The notes under the pieces: generated by a model | Told to the model about the DNA's origin: nothing | What the model saw: only the letters and a program-made list of their open reading frames with translations | The model's database searches: none | Origin: Polycladomyces abyssicola | GTDB lineage: Bacteria; Bacillota; Bacilli; Thermoactinomycetales; JIR-001 | Direction: 5' to 3' | NCBI RefSeq assembly: GCF_018326425.1 | Contig: NZ_AP024601.1 | Span: 2,902,001 to 2,966,000, forward strand | Length of the DNA stretch: 64,000 bases | Shown: one piece after another, positions 63,674-64,000 of the stretch | Position numbering within the stretch: position 1 is the stretch's first letter | How the letters are laid out: each line of letters begins with the position of its first letter | Made by a program: the position numbers and the translations under genes

Positions 63674-64000
63674 GGATCGTCACCTTCCTCTTCTGCTGTA
63701 CCGTCTCGATAAAACGTTGGAAGATTTCCGCAGCGTCTGACGGACCCGGATGTGCTTCAGGATGAAATTGCACACCCAGAATCGGATATTGCCGGTGGGC
63801 GATTCCCTCTACCGATCCGTCATGGATATGTCGGTGCGTCACCCGCCATTGGGCCGGGTCCAGCGATTCTTCACGCACCGCGTATCCGTGGTTTTGCGAC
63901 GTGATCCACACCCGTCCTGTTTCCAGTTCCTTGACAGGATGATTGCTTCCACGATGACCGAACGACAGACGTCCTGTGTCACCGCCCATCGCCAAGGCCA
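63663..64000 (-). CDS. carA: Carbamoyl-phosphate synthase small subunit, C-terminal part (5' end beyond window)
   Basis: The last 110 or so residues of CarA, the glutaminase that feeds ammonia to CarB. They include QNHGYAVREESL and the class I amidotransferase His-x-Glu segment GVQFHPEAHPGPSDA, which supplies two members of the catalytic triad. The Cys and the N-terminal domain lie outside the window. The gene overlaps carB by 11 bp. Confidence 0.95.
   Translation of the reverse strand, partial: ALAMGGDTGRLSFGHRGSNHPVKELETGRVWITSQNHGYAVREESLDPAQWRVTHRHIHDGSVEGIAHRQYPILGVQFHPEAHPGPSDAAEIFQRFIETVQQKRKVTIHVG

Overview
The window looks like the chromosome of a Gram-positive, endospore-former-like Bacillota. 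Genes have strong AGGAGG-type ribosome sites and frequent GTG/TTG starts, and gene order closely follows Bacillus subtilis: hisZ, yvoF, ppaX, lgt, hprK, yvlD; uvrB, uvrA; minJ, ctpB, ftsX, ftsE; argG, argH; argF after carAB. The moderately high GC and protein character would fit a Thermoactinomycetaceae-type organism, but that family-level placement is only a guess. Most genes lie on the minus strand. No tRNA, rRNA, CRISPR array or intact mobile element was seen.

Layout. 1-5 kb: the start of the histidine operon (hisZ), a Ham1-type nucleotide pyrophosphatase, a stand-alone pyrD with a TTG start, and a gene-poor stretch ending in a 34-residue hydrophobic peptide gene whose ribosome site lies in a hairpin. 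5-9.5 kb: an RND exporter with an unusual internal insert and a TetR regulator with a palindromic operator. 9.6-17.5 kb: a truncated DarG-like macrodomain gene, then the catabolite-control and envelope block yvoF, ppaX, lgt, an extra acyltransferase, hprK, msmX, a PucR-type regulator and yvlD. 17.5-26.6 kb: a gluconate operon (gntK, gntP, gnd) and a trehalose locus (treR, treP, treA), both with candidate CcpA sites. hprK and ppaX, which set the HPr-Ser-P level that activates CcpA, sit between these targets and hisZ.

26.6-40.6 kb: uvrB-uvrA with a LexA box, then the cell-division and wall-hydrolysis block: minJ, ctpB, three tandem M23/EnvC-like hydrolases, ftsX and ftsE. 40.9-43.5 kb: argG and argH, which overlap. 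43.7-49.4 kb: an accessory stretch of small or stand-alone enzymes broken up by repeats and a TnpB relic. 49.5-51.7 kb: a secreted amidase with three CWB2 wall-binding repeats. 52.1-55.1 kb: a TPP-riboswitch-controlled thiamine-precursor ABC transporter with an embedded thiamine-binding protein. 55.3-59 kb: ecsB, an apparently frameshifted ecsA, and an MFS exporter. 59.4-64 kb: argF, carB and the 3' end of carA.

The least expected structure is a dispersed repeat of about 220-230 bp with imperfect terminal inverted repeats, present as two full copies (8576-8797 and 47610-47841) and at least five degraded ones, often touching the stop codon of a neighbouring gene. It behaves like a MITE. I did not find a convincing new multi-gene system. 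The best leads are this repeat family, the hairpin-controlled small peptide, the triplicated FtsEX-linked hydrolases, the RND insert and the TnpB/right-end relics.
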